A stretch of DNA of 64,000 bases from Asterias rubens (lineage: Eukaryota; Echinodermata; Asteroidea; Forcipulatida; Asteriidae), in assembly GCF_902459465.1 (NCBI RefSeq), contig NC_047073.1, positions 7,503,036-7,567,035 of the forward strand, read 5' to 3'. A program made the position numbers and the translations under genes. Shown one piece after another: positions 52,825 through 64,000 of the stretch (position 1 is its first letter; each line of letters begins with the position of its first letter). The notes under the pieces were generated by a model that searched no databases, had not been told where the DNA came from, and saw only the letters and a list, made by a program, of their open reading frames with translations.

Positions 52825-55811
52825 AGTCTCCGAGGCTGCTTCAGGCTCCACCCCATTGGCGGCCCGCATCGGAAGCCCACTGAGCCCGAGCACCTAGCAG
52901 TGGTTTCGGCTTTCCCCCAAAAAAACTTTTTTAAAACTTAGCGTCGGCATGCCTGCCATGCATGCACGGTAGCAAAAGTCACCTTTTCATTTAAAAACGG
53001 GTCAAACATTTTTTTTTTTTTTTTTTTTTTCAACAAAAAAACCCCATTAAAAAGCACTACGACAGTGACAATTTCCTGGGTAGGAAATCCAGAACCGCCA
53101 TCAAAATGGAACACAAGAGATATAATAATTGTAATGCCGCGTCCAGAATCCTGATTAACAATGTTGGTCACTGAAGAAAAACATGCAAACTTCAGTTTTA
53201 TTTGTTTAGGGGCCAACATGGGGGGGGGGGGCACGAGGTGTGTGAGTTTAGTCCAGGCAATACTTTTAAATTTGGGTCCAGTATTTGTATAGAATAAAAT
53301 AAAATGTCATGCCGAGATTTTAAACAACGCAAGACCGGCATTCTTATATCAACTTTGTGTATGATTGCAATATTGATCATAAAAGGGAGTTGTCATTTTT
53401 TTTTAGAAAACTTAAACAGCAAAGGGTCAGTCCACCCATTTGCTTTAACCTTCATTTTGTAAGTATTTTGTTTTGCATGGGGGGTGGTGCGCCTGCTGGA
53501 ACCCTCTTATATGCCTATCATCATTGTGTCTAAAATATATTTTGTGTTAGGCCTACGCATAGTAATTTTCCTCCTAGGTTGAATTGAATTGAATTGAATT
53601 ATTGTCAAAACGGTTTGCAACCTTACCTCTTTTACAAAAATAACTTCCGGGCTTAGAGCCAAGCAGCAACCAATCAGCAATGTTCATAAAGTCTGTTGAT
53701 TAGCAGAAAACAGGCTAATTAAGGAGCACAGGTAAACACCAGCCAAAATTACATTATTGGTAGCAACTACGTACCCCGGCACTTCCCCTCAATTTTTGCC
53801 AAATCTGTTTTTTGTCAAGTCACGCACACTACGGCTAAGCAGCTTTATAAAATTGGGCAAAATTGCGTGCGAGGGCTTTCCCAAAAACTCAGTCAGTTGT
53901 GCATGTATGCTGTATTGTCATTAGTGCTGGCCACAATCATTTCAGAGCATGGTCAGAGCCGCTAAATTAGTATGTGCTTGGAAGTTGAAGTGTTTTTAAA
54001 ATAGCACATCAGCATGCTGTGCGCAAACATTAATTGGCAACACAATGAACAACAACTAACTGCCTTAAAAAAACGAACCAATAATAACATTTAATTTTAA
54101 GCAATCAGTAAAACGAACTGTCATTAACTGTTCCTTGGAGGAATAAATTAAAGACCCAATGAAGGTTCTACTTTTAGACTACCCGCCGCCGCTGGCGGCG
54201 TTGGATCGGATCGAACCGGCCAAAAATAAATTAAAATACAATCGCTGGTAGCCGGCCGCTGCTGTGTTCAAATTAGAATTTTCCATCGGAGTAGTACCAG
54301 CGCAATTTACTGCTACCTACCTAGGCACTAGGTATGTCGTGACTATTTTTAGGGGGCAAAAGTCCCTTGTTTTTCTACCTTTGTTGCAAGTTTGATTGGT
54401 GTTATGTTCTCGTCCATTGTTTGGACTAAGCAACTGATGTAGTTGCGTTAGCAGAATGCTCTTGGTGACGGCAATTTGTTTTAGTTTCGTGATAAAAATG
54501 TGCTCTTCTGCAAGCAGTCCCGGTAGGTTTCTCATTGTTTTCACAGTATAATCGTTTTGGGGTAAAAAGTGTTACACCAGTTTCGTGAGAAATGTTAAAT
54601 TTATATTGTTGAAGCAAATAGGTAATTTATGCCTGTTATCTATTTCAGTTCTTCCCTTTATTTTGGTATGTGTAATGAACGTAGAGGTCACACTGTTTCT
54701 CTGATTTCCGGATCCCCCACCAAGACTATCCGACAGACTGTGTCTGCACAAATTTTCGATGGTCGTGTCCCCTGACTTAAAAATAGCTTATCAACAAGCG
54801 TTGCCGCGTGAGTGTGGACACCAGTCTTTGAAAGATTGCGCAAATCGCTGATAGACCGAAAAAATAGACCGAATAATAAACAACTGGTGGCGACGTCCGC
54901 CCGGGGATATTGGGTTTAATAATTCAGAATCAGATAGGGTTGAAATAAATTATGTTCTGATGGCCTTTTTTAGCTTCTTTCCATTGTTCGAGGTTACATA
55001 CATATTTTAAACTTGACTTTTATTACTATTTGTTTAATAAGATAGACAAACAAATTATAAAAAATGTAAAAAAAAAATAATAATAAGTTTTTCGTGCGGA
55101 ATTTGAAGACATATTTGGCAATGTTTATTTTAACTTTCCAAATTGAAAAAGGGCTTAAAATTTGCGTCATATTAAACAGAGAAGTAAATAAAATTACTCT
55201 AATGAATTGATACTATTTTTAATAAAATACTTGGTAACTATGTTTAAAAAAAATTATTTTCCCATTGATGTGAATACCGAAATCAATTTTGTCAATTTTA
55301 TTATGTCTGATATGCTCTTATGAATAAATCAGGAGCAGTTTCCACACTCTTTTAATCAGTAAGAAATTGACAGACTCAAAACGCCCTCTGCCATGTTTAA
55401 ATGAGCTTAGCTTCCCCATTATACAAGCTATTGAAATAAAATAAACACCATTGGTTTGCTCTTGCCATCCCCTTTCCAATGGTATCAAAAAAGGCCCAAT
55501 CTTAACTCAGCCTGGCCAGCCAGTGCCCCCCCCCCCACCATGCCATCACTTTGTCTGTGACTTTGAGTTTCAACTTTTTGATGAATGATGGTTGATCTTG
55601 CTTTGCATACTGTCGTGTCGAGGAAAATGGATGCAGTGTTTAGTAATTGCAATGTTATTTAGTTTTTGTTTGGCCTCGCCCTAGTAAATTTTAATTTACT
55701 CTGACTGACTAAGTTTTTTAGAGCAGCCATTGGCTTCCAAAAACTGCCCAAATGACAAAAATACTAATTACGAGTTATAAAAAGCTGGAAATCACATGAT
55801 GATGGGCTTCT

Positions 55812-55880
55812 CATAACTGCGATAACGTAACCGTCCTCCCAACGACTTAGTGAGGAGGGTTACGTTATCGCAACTACTCA
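55812..55880. repeat. Short hairpin
   Basis: ACTGCGATAACGTAACCGTC followed 20 bp later by the inverse GGAGGGTTACGTTATCGCA. Nearly perfect stem of about 25 bp; function unknown. Confidence 0.8.
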
Positions 55881-56439
55881 TAATACGTTAATCAATTCAA
55901 ATTTAAAGCAGGCACCTAGTTACTTAGCTAATAATAATAACAAAGTCTTTATAAAAAATAGTCTAATCCTCTTTTTGTTGCTCCAAATTATTTTTTAAGG
56001 AACAAAACCATGCAATTCCTTTGTTATTTTAAAGAGTTAAAAACTTTTTGTTTTAAGTTTAAAACTTTGAGCACTAATTAAAACAGGCAGTGGGTGGATG
56101 TTTTGCCAGCACTAGTATAAAAACTAAATGCTGTTAAGTCAGAATGACACTGAATGCCCAGAGACTGTTTTATTGAAATGAATTGAATTGGGTTTTGGGG
56201 GACACTAGAAGTCTTGGAAGTTTTACAGTGATAATTGTTACTGTTAGTATGATTCTGCGGCAACATTTATTGTCAAGTTGTTGTGACTTTTAAAACACAA
56301 TTTATGTCAGTGAAAGAAGGCTACCTTAATAAAGCTCAATAACTTCTAATACAAGAAATGGTCTGCCATCGGAGAAGGGCTTATCTACCAATGTTTTACT
56401 GCATTTTGAGTAACTGTTTACCCTTTTATTTTCCCCCAG

Positions 56440-56739
56440 AACATTTTGACGAAGTGTTTGCTTGCGTTGAGAAAGATTCAAAAGAAAATGCCACCACTGT
56501 CACATGGACAATTGCTTTGTACCTCCAGATGAACAATAAAAATGTATACTGCGATCTTGTGTACCGTCAAAACCAGTCATTGTCTAGTGCGAGTCTGATG
56601 TATCAAGCCCCCTCCGGAAACTTAAATCTACCTGGATTACAGATGGCTGCTCAGTATATTATCCAAATGATCTGTTTTGCTAAGGCTCCAAACGGATCGA
56701 GAAGCACCCACAAGTCCAGTGAGGTTTCCTTTATAGCAG
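56440..56739 (+). CDS. Fibronectin type III domain exon of a receptor-like gene
   Basis: 300-nt exon, acceptor TATTTTCCCCCAG, donor CAG/GTAAGA, phase 1 at both ends, which is the usual unit for extracellular FN3/Ig modules. It encodes about 100 residues with the FN3 core: Trp in strand B (TVTWTIALYL), Tyr in strand C (CDLVYR), an Asn-Leu-Pro-Gly-Leu turn (NLNLPGLQMA) and Tyr-x-Ile-x-Met in strand F (YIIQMICFAKA). Three cysteines (FACVEKD, VYCDL, MICFAK) are reminiscent of cytokine-receptor modules but do not prove it. The upstream signal-peptide exon was not found. Confidence 0.75.
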
Positions 56740-57625
56740 GTAAGAGACAATAACACTAATGTCGGAATGGACGTACAACACATGACATTTTTCCAGTTTT
56801 CCATAGAACCATAGAGAAAGGATCACAGAAGGAGTTGGAACGGAAACCCACAGAAACATCACCCCGAGCTTGTCCCTTAGAAAATGCATTGTGATCGCCA
56901 GCTGCTCTTCCAGTGAATCAAAAGAAGATCGTTGCCCCAGATTTGCTGGCCATGGTAACCGACAGCCTGGTTGATAACAATTTTGCTGCTGTCAAACCAT
57001 GAGTAACCATGGAATTGAATGTTCATATCGTAAAACTATTTCCTATGGATTCCTACATTCAGAGAGAAGATATTTGTATTATTTAAAGTTTAAAACCGAC
57101 AGGATTTCAAGTAATCGATATAATCTTCTCTGATCGATAGCCAGCTGTGGCTGACAGAGAAATTTGTTCAAATACTTGATGTTTTTATTCTTTTATGTTC
57201 AATGTGAGCAGTCTGTAATGGTGGTCTCTGGTGGGAGTGACCAAATGACCAAAACACAAAACCTTAATTCTGTCTGGTCATTGCTTTGTATTTGTCTACT
57301 TTGCTTCAAGGCCTATCATCCAAAAGGTGTAATCATCATCACCATCCTCATTAAATTGATACTGAATTACAGTTACACTCAAGTGCCAACTCATTTAAAC
57401 AGGTTTTTTCCCAAGGGGAACAAATTCAACCTTCCTCAAAAACCTTTTAACTCAAAATTTTTCGACGGCAATAAACAGCTTCTTGAGATGACAGTTGTTG
57501 ATTTTCAAATGCACACTACAAATTTGTTTCATAGATTGCTTCTAGGCTTAGATGCAGATTTTCCTTTTCAGCCTCACTCTTGGCATGCCTCAACAATATT
57601 CCCATCTCAAGGTCATGTTTTCCTG

Positions 57626-58042
57626 AATAGACCGATCCATTAAGCTCCGCCCCATTGCGTATTGACCCATCACAACACAACGAAGGTCCAACAAATAAGG
57701 TCCGACATGCGTGTGCGAATGCTTGGCCCGCGCAGCAGAGTTGTGCAGAAAGGCATTGGAGAGGCTCACGTGTTCTTGCTCACATGTGCGTCGTGGGCAG
57801 AGCCTAATGGATCGGTCTATTGCCTCTGTTGCTTCAGTGAGATATCAGGGGCCTTTCTCGGACCTTGGCTTTGGCATCGGCGCAGGTTCCAGGCTCCATC
57901 TGCTGTGGTCTAACCACCGAGTGCAATATGCGCTGCTTCAAAAATGCAGGTTAAAGGCCGAGCTGTGTTTCCACTGCGTACGCAGCTCACAAAGCTTTTA
58001 GCCTGAGCTTGAGCCCAAGCCGAGGTTTGAGAAAGGCCCTGG
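57626..58042. mobile_element. Two adjacent MITEs
   Basis: 57626-57821 has ends AATAGACCGATCCATTAAGC and inverse AGCCTAATGGATCGGTCTAT. 57846-58042 has ends CAGGGGCCTTTCTCGGACCT and inverse AGGTTTGAGAAAGGCCCTGG. Different families, 24 bp apart. Confidence 0.82.
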
Positions 58043-60867
58043 ACTCCAGGTGGCCATTTTCAGATGCGCTGGATTATCTTCATTACCAGAAAATGCATGC
58101 GAAATGGCTTTAAAAAAAACAGTTATTGGATCACCTTCAATTTTAATGCATTAAGGTTTGCCCATGTTCAATAATATTCTTTGGTACATTGTCCAATACC
58201 TAACAAATTAGTCTCTTGTATAATGCTATCATTCAATCATTCAGTGTATATTATTGGAATTAAATTGAAGCCAGATGACTGCACATATTAAACTTCACTA
58301 TTCAGTGTTCATTCATAGTGCAGTGTTAATACTGTACTTCAAAGGAATCTTGCTTGTCACTCCACATAGTCCAAGTACTTTCACAATCACTTTGTTCAGT
58401 AGCAATTCCTTTGGTGCCTTTGCACAGCAATACATGTAAACTACATGTATGGAGGATGTACATTAGAAACCTTCCCAAATACTAAATTTTCCAAAACGCT
58501 ATCTAAATCTCCATTTGAACTACTGCAATGTACACGGGTCCTTAACTTTTTCAATGGCTAGCCAGCAGGACCACTGGACCAGTTACATGTAGGTTATCAT
58601 TTCACTAGTCCACAAAACGTCCAGGCCACAAAGTAACTCAAGGCACCCACAGCATTTGTCGTTGTGCCCCATGATTAAATGCCCTTTGCAAGGTTCCTGT
58701 GCAAATTCACATTATCCTCAATGCCCCTTACCAGAAGGAAGTGCCCCTGCAACAGCAAAGGCCTGCTAGTCTTTCAGCTTTTTCACTAGTTCGATACAGT
58801 GTACAGGTACTTTTAAATGCTTTTCACACTGAACGAGTCAGCCGGATTACTTGGAGAGTTTTCTGACTGGCCCTTCTGGCATTTGGCCAGTGGACCACTG
58901 ATGTCAAACCAAGTCATGACTCTCTTTTAAATCTTGCCAGTTGCCACAGAGTAACACCACTTGTTTCAAATTGTGCTCTCATTTCTGCAAAGATTAATAG
59001 AATTACCCAAGTCCAGACAGTACAAACATGAAGTTTGTAGAGACACTGTAAGAATCACTTTCAGGCTGTGGTGGTTCTGGGAAGAAAAAATCAGCGGTTT
59101 TAAAAGGATGTTCTCACTGTTTGATGTTCTGATCATTGCTTTGGTGTTGTTTAAAACCACTGGCTCTTCTCAGAACCACCGCAAGAGATTATTACATGGT
59201 GGTCTCTGACTCTCCGGAAACCTCACTTGATTGTATCTTCACCATGCAAATTTTCATCTGCCTGAATGTCTCACTTTGCATTGTAGTTGTACTTTCAATA
59301 CTTGAGTCATCCATGGACATGTACGCTATCTTCACTTCAACAATTGTCATCAGCATTCTCAATGAGTTCTCAACAGACATGAACAGTGTCACTACAAATG
59401 TACATGTTGCACAATGATAATGTTGTTTAGTACAGTTGTTGCTTCCGGTCATTAGTTAGTTATCTCATGCCTGGAATCTCACGTATTTATTTTTCAAGGA
59501 GGAAACAACCAAATTTAAAATGGTAAAGGTTCTAAAACAAAAGTACTTTTGCCAGGCATGGTCAACAAAAGTGTTCATTATGAATTGGATTTTGTTCTAG
59601 CTTGCTTAATAAGCTACAGTGTACATTATAAACAAAAATTTGAAACAATTTATTTGAGGATTATCACAAATAAAAACCATAACTTTAAAAGGGAAAAACA
59701 GATACTCACTAAATGCCTAATTTATGCTACAGACATGTACATGCTGTCAGTTCGCACATTGTTAACAATTTGTGGGGTGATACAACTTGCAAACTCAAGT
59801 ATCTTCATGCTATGCAAGTTTGTTTTCAACAAAATGTTCAACATACATGTAATGTTAATATAATGTTCATAAAAAATCACTTTGAGTACATAATATTTTA
59901 CTAATAATCTACATCAGCCATTCCGTGGTATTTGCGCTTCATAGTGAAAAATTTAAAATGGTTATTGTTGAAGTTTTTACATTTATTTTGGAACAAGAAC
60001 ACCTAGTGCTTCTTCTTCTAAAAAGACTTTATAAAAATATTCTTTATTTTTTTTGCGACAGCCTTGGGAGTAAAGGGTAAAAAGTGTACACAAAAGTCTG
60101 AAAAATCCTTGAAATTCAGGTTTTGAAAAAAAAATCATGAAGCAATAGGTGTTCAGATTTAATCATTATGTATAAACAACAAAGAGTCATTAGTAAGGAC
60201 CGCCAAAATTAAATATGCCTTTTTGAACTATTAACTTTTGAAAAATGGGAGTTAATTTTTACCCTCGTTTTACTGTCACGCGAGTCACAAAAACAATGAT
60301 TATAGTATTTTTTCTATTATAGACCCATAACATTTTTTTTCTTCTCTCTCATAATAGTGGTCTTTTCAAAGGGTCTTTCAAGAATTAATTAGTTTTTTTT
60401 ACTTAGGCCTTCTACCCACTGGAACATACTACTATGCCCAATTTTTTGTTAGAACAAGGAATTATTAGTGTACAATTATAACTTGGCACACTGTCAGCAG
60501 ATCATGTTGAACTACATGTACACTGCATACTGCACTGTACAATGTGCTCACATCTGAATAATTTACCTGCATTATTTAAATAATACAAGGAATGATAAAC
60601 TTAAAACAAGAACAAACAAAAATATTTGATGAAACTGGATATTTTAAGACAGTATTCTTAAGTTAGATTTGGAGGGGGGCATCAATAAAGAAATTACTTA
60701 TCAGAATTTACATGTACTCAGCCTAACACAGTCTAATGCCATTAGAACTTCACACCAAAATTTGTTGTTTCTTAACCACTCTGCCAAGCATAGTGAGAAA
60801 AAAGTCCTTTACCCAATCACAAAACAATATAATAATTTCTAGTAAGGGTTCTCTCTATAGGTTTGCG

Positions 60868-60953
60868 TGGTTCTGAAAAGAACCGGTGGTTTAACAACTC
60901 AACGTTTCGACCAGACAGTGTTGTTAAACCACCAATTCTTTTCAGAACCACCC
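60868..60953. repeat. GTGGTTCTGAAAAGAA hairpin
   Basis: GTGGTTCTGAAAAGAACCGG / GTGGTTTAACAA pairs with TTGTTAAACCACCAATTCTT / TTCAGAACCAC around the loop AACGTTTCGACC. A looser copy is at 59064-59178. Confidence 0.8.
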
Positions 60954-63397
60954 CAACATTACTATGTTTAAGTCAAAGCCTGTTCAGATTATTTTTCCTT
61001 TAAATGTTGCTTCAGGTGTTTCTTCCTTTTATGAAAAGATTCAATTTCAAGTTCTGAGTGTTCTGAATGAAATAAAATGTTCTTGTTATGCAGTATCCTG
61101 TTTAGTTATTGTATATTTTCTCACTTGTCACGCGAGTCACAAACTTCTGTCACGCGAGTCACGTTGCATTTAACAAATTTTCTATTTTATTAAAACTTTT
61201 TATTTTGTACTTTTTATTGTATAATATAGTGCTTCTCTTGTACTTAAAAAAAAAGTGATCTGGAACTAAAAAGTTCCTCTGAGTTCTCACGACTGGGCAA
61301 TGGCATACAGGGATGCAACACCTTTCATTTTTTGGCAGTCACGCGAGTCACATTTTTGGAACTCCTATAAAAACATGATACCTACACAATTTGTTTTCCT
61401 TTTTTATTTTTTGTTATAGGGCTCTTCACTGAGTTTATATAAATTGAGTTACATGAGAGCCATGTGTTATATTTTGGAGTATAGATCTTTCAAAAGTTGA
61501 AAAACCAGTGAGATTGTCACGCGAGTCACAATGGAATGGCTGACATATATCCCGTCAAAGTGTATTGTTGCTGGTGGCAGCATGGAGCAATAAACTAGTG
61601 ACACTACACATAGTTTTAAAACCATGTTCCAAATGTGTAATGGTGCAATGATTGCTTGTCACTGACTACTGGGGTTGTTGTTTGCTAGTTTGGTTCTTCC
61701 TACCCCCATGGTTAGATCATAGTACATTGACAGCTTAGTGAAGCCACAATAGTCACAACACTCCACATTGAAAATTTAGAAGAATAGCTTTGTTTGTAAT
61801 CTCTGCTCCTCCCATGGTCATCTATTCATGGATTTACTGTGCGGAAAGTCTCTGTAAATAATGCAAGATCTCCCAATCCACATACATGCACGTAGTAGCC
61901 AAGGACCATTGAAATTTGTTGGCACATTAAGGACATGTTTTTTTTTCCCGTCGCTTTTTTGTTGTTTTCATTCAGCCTTCCTGGAAAATGGTTGTCACAT
62001 GACAAATGTAAAGTTTCACCACATACCAAGGAGTTTAGTGCTCATCCTAGTACACTAACCTGGCATGCATTGTAACCAATGCTGTTGGCCCCATGCTTCC
62101 CCTCAATTTACCTAGTGGGCTTCTAAAAACTGGGCAAAATACTTGCTCAGGCCTATACGTACATGTTACGCTCATTTATTGCTTCCTTTTCAGATGTGAA
62201 TAAATAGTACAACTTTAAGATGTGTAATTTATTTTTGCTGTATGAATGTTACTTCGTTTCACTTTTATGTTTGTGATTGCTACCATTCAATCATATCTTT
62301 CGGTCATAATGACAGCATACAATGTTTAAAATCTGGTCTACTAAAACTTCCTCGGGCAAGAGGCATAGTCTGGTGGGCTACTTTTTTATAGCCTGAAAAG
62401 TCTATCAAAGCCTATACCATTATGTAGGCCTATATTAAGGTTAGCCCTTTTGCTCAATTAAGTTCGCCTCTTTTTTTCCCATTAGGCCTAAGTGCCAAAT
62501 ATCCTGTCTGATAATGCTTTGACATTGCAGTGGTTTTATTTTTTACAAATCAACAGTTGGGTGCACAGATGGCTAGGTACATGTGGCTAGCCTTACTTGT
62601 TGTTTACAAGAATACCCTAATTCAGACCCAGTAGTGCAATGAATTTGAGGTACATGTACAGTACAAATGTACCAGCAGCTGCCCTGCTAAATTCTTGCTG
62701 GGGACTGGTATTGTACTTTGTCATGTCAAGGCTATGTAGAACTGGGCTAAATACAGCAAAACAAGTGTGGAGTTACATGTACACCTTCAACATTTAAAAT
62801 TTTATTACACCGTAGACTAGTAATCATCTCCATTTTACAACCAAACTGTGAACATATCATTAAATTGTTTTGTTTTAAAGGAGGATGTCATTGTCATCAT
62901 GATCATACAAATGTAGGTTTGTGGCCCCTAGCCTAAGTTATTATCTGTAGGCCTATCCTTTTATTTTCTTGTAAGCCCCAACCAAGAGTGGCTTTAGCCT
63001 CGTTTAGGATGGACTTGCATTGAAAACATATTTTAAATGGAAAGTTATAAATATTTCTCTGGAGTATACCAAGTGTGAAAAACAGTGCCCCCCTCCCTGA
63101 AGATTGGCAACCACTCCTCTTCTAAATAACCAATCTACCTTTTAAAAATGCTGACCAGAGATTGCCCTTAAATTGTTCAGTGACTGGCTACCAGGACCAG
63201 TAGCTTGGTCATCTCGCTAGTCCAAAGTACATTCCAATGGTTGAGATGTATTGGATTTGGTCCTCATGTGTTTTAACTGGCATTAGGCCAGGCAGTAGAC
63301 CACAGGGGATAATTTGAGAATCTAAGTTCCAAGATGAACTATAAACTACATGGATGATGTCTGATATTAATTTTGTTGTTTACTTTTTCTGTTTCAG

Positions 63398-63454
63398 GGC
63401 CAAGTATTAGTAAAGTGTGCTCCCAGAGTAGTCCACCATATTATCCAAGTAATG
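63398..63454 (+). CDS. Next exon of the FN3 gene
   Basis: 57-nt phase 1-1 exon after acceptor TTTTCTGTTTCAG, donor AATG/GTAAGT. Joined to the FN3 exon it reads ...FIAG, then PSISKVCSQSSPPYYPSN. The phase match and strong splice sites support it; the peptide itself is not diagnostic. The 6.6-kb intron before it is repeat-rich. The gene continues beyond the window. Confidence 0.55.
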
Positions 63455-63529
63455 GTAAGTCAGATCGATGAACAATCGTATAAATTCATTTAGAATGGTA
63501 CATGTACTTGTAGATCCAGTTCCGTGCTT

Positions 63530-63727
63530 AGAACAATATTGAACCCAAGTCTCGACACTCCTGGGGTGATGGGTCTTTTTCTTCAGCTGCGCCGGGCATC
63601 TGGAACTCTCTACCACTTAATCTTAGATCTTGTCTTTGTACCACAAAATGTAAATCGCTTCTCAAAACTTATCTTATGTCAGGTTTTCAAGGACTTATTT
63701 TGTTGCCCTACTGTCTGTTTTTCTTAG
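63530..63727 (+). pseudogene. LINE reverse-transcriptase tail
   Basis: Open in one frame as RHSWGDGSFSSAAPGIWNSL, then PLNLRSCLCTTKCKSLLKTY, ending in TAG at 63727: the C-terminal piece of an L2/CR1-like reverse transcriptase, better preserved than the 19590-19920 copy. 5'-truncated; lies in the intron after the 63398 exon. Confidence 0.78.
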
Positions 63728-64000
63728 CTTAGACTTCTGTTTCCATTTTGATAACTGTACGCAGATTATTGTTTTTTGTTACTCAGTGCCACAAGCCCTT
63801 TTGTGGATTTGTGCGCTTGATGAATTTTCATTATTAATTGCTATTATTCATCCTGTTTTTGTTGCTTCTGCTGGTGGGTGTTTGATAGAGTTAAAATAAA
63901 AATTATACCTATTTATTAGTGTAATATTGATGTTTGTTAGGCAGCTGTACTAAACATGCTATAAAGTTGGATTGAAACAATATAATTAAAAGAAAACTAA

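Larger units (their letters stand above)
51604..56439. other. Region between PLGRKT and the FN3 exon
   Basis: PLGRKT 5' UTR and promoter lie somewhere in 51604-52900. Repeats: GC-rich palindromic MITE (52692-52824), T-run (53011-53031), poly-G (about 53221), GAATT microsatellite (53579-53602) and a short hairpin (55812-55880). No coding exon, and no signal-peptide exon for the FN3 gene, could be supported. Confidence 0.45.
56740..63397. other. 6.6-kb intron of the FN3 gene
   Basis: Two adjacent MITEs (57626-57821, 57846-58042), two hairpins of one family (59064-59178, 60868-60953), and five copies of GTCACGCGAGTCAC (60275-61529). The remainder is AT-rich with no supported exon, including an open frame at 57164-57643 without any domain. 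Confidence 0.55.

Noticed and set aside
52938-53234. 98-codon minus-strand open frame
   Set aside because: Depends on a poly-T/poly-G low-complexity stretch; no homology seen and no fit with PLGRKT exons.
57164-57643. 159-codon open frame on the plus strand
   Set aside because: Hydrophobic start but no domain, no plausible splice partners and no codon bias; it lies in an AT-rich intron and looks like chance.

Overview
The window reads as nuclear DNA of a marine invertebrate deuterostome, most likely an echinoderm and probably a sea star. The genes are split into short exons with GT-AG introns, encode recognisable animal proteins (SPEF2, SETD9, PLGRKT, a Tctex1-family dynein light chain), and sit in AT-rich introns packed with tRNA-derived SINEs, foldback MITEs, LINE tails and minisatellites. 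The sea-star assignment is inference from the repeat style and frequent ACATGT-type motifs; no marker gene settles it.

Layout. 1-23176 (+): the C-terminal half of sperm flagellar protein 2 (SPEF2), 19 exons with matching phases, about 989 residues, 5' end outside the window. 26347-32268 (+): a three- or four-exon gene for a Ulp1-like C48 cysteine protease with His, Asp, Gln and Cys all present and a basic PKKRK motif; it may be a domesticated transposon protease. 35794-36378 (+): an apparently single-exon Tctex1-domain (DYNLT4/5-like) protein. 41276-46383 (+): SETD9, six exons, with a GC-AG intron and a long cysteine-rich insert. 48806-51603 (-): PLGRKT, four coding exons, ending in the C-terminal lysine important for plasminogen binding. 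56440-63454 (+): two phase 1-1 exons of a gene whose 5' and 3' ends are not identified, the first encoding one fibronectin type III domain.

Between the genes the DNA is mainly mobile: a TTAA-ended MITE family (over ten copies), a CAGGGCCCAATTTCAT-ended foldback family, two copies of a 1.7-kb long-armed foldback element, tRNA-Leu-like SINEs, LINE reverse-transcriptase tails, and three tandem arrays (53-, 28- and 22-bp units).

Functionally, SPEF2 and the Tctex1 protein both belong to ciliary and flagellar biology, while SETD9, PLGRKT and the FN3 gene do not form an obvious pathway. There is no operon logic here; the linkage of SPEF2, SETD9 and an FN3 receptor-like gene may reflect old animal synteny. 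The most unusual signals are decaying and possibly still functional duplicated exons inside SPEF2 introns, the complete C48 protease gene, and the modified SETD9.
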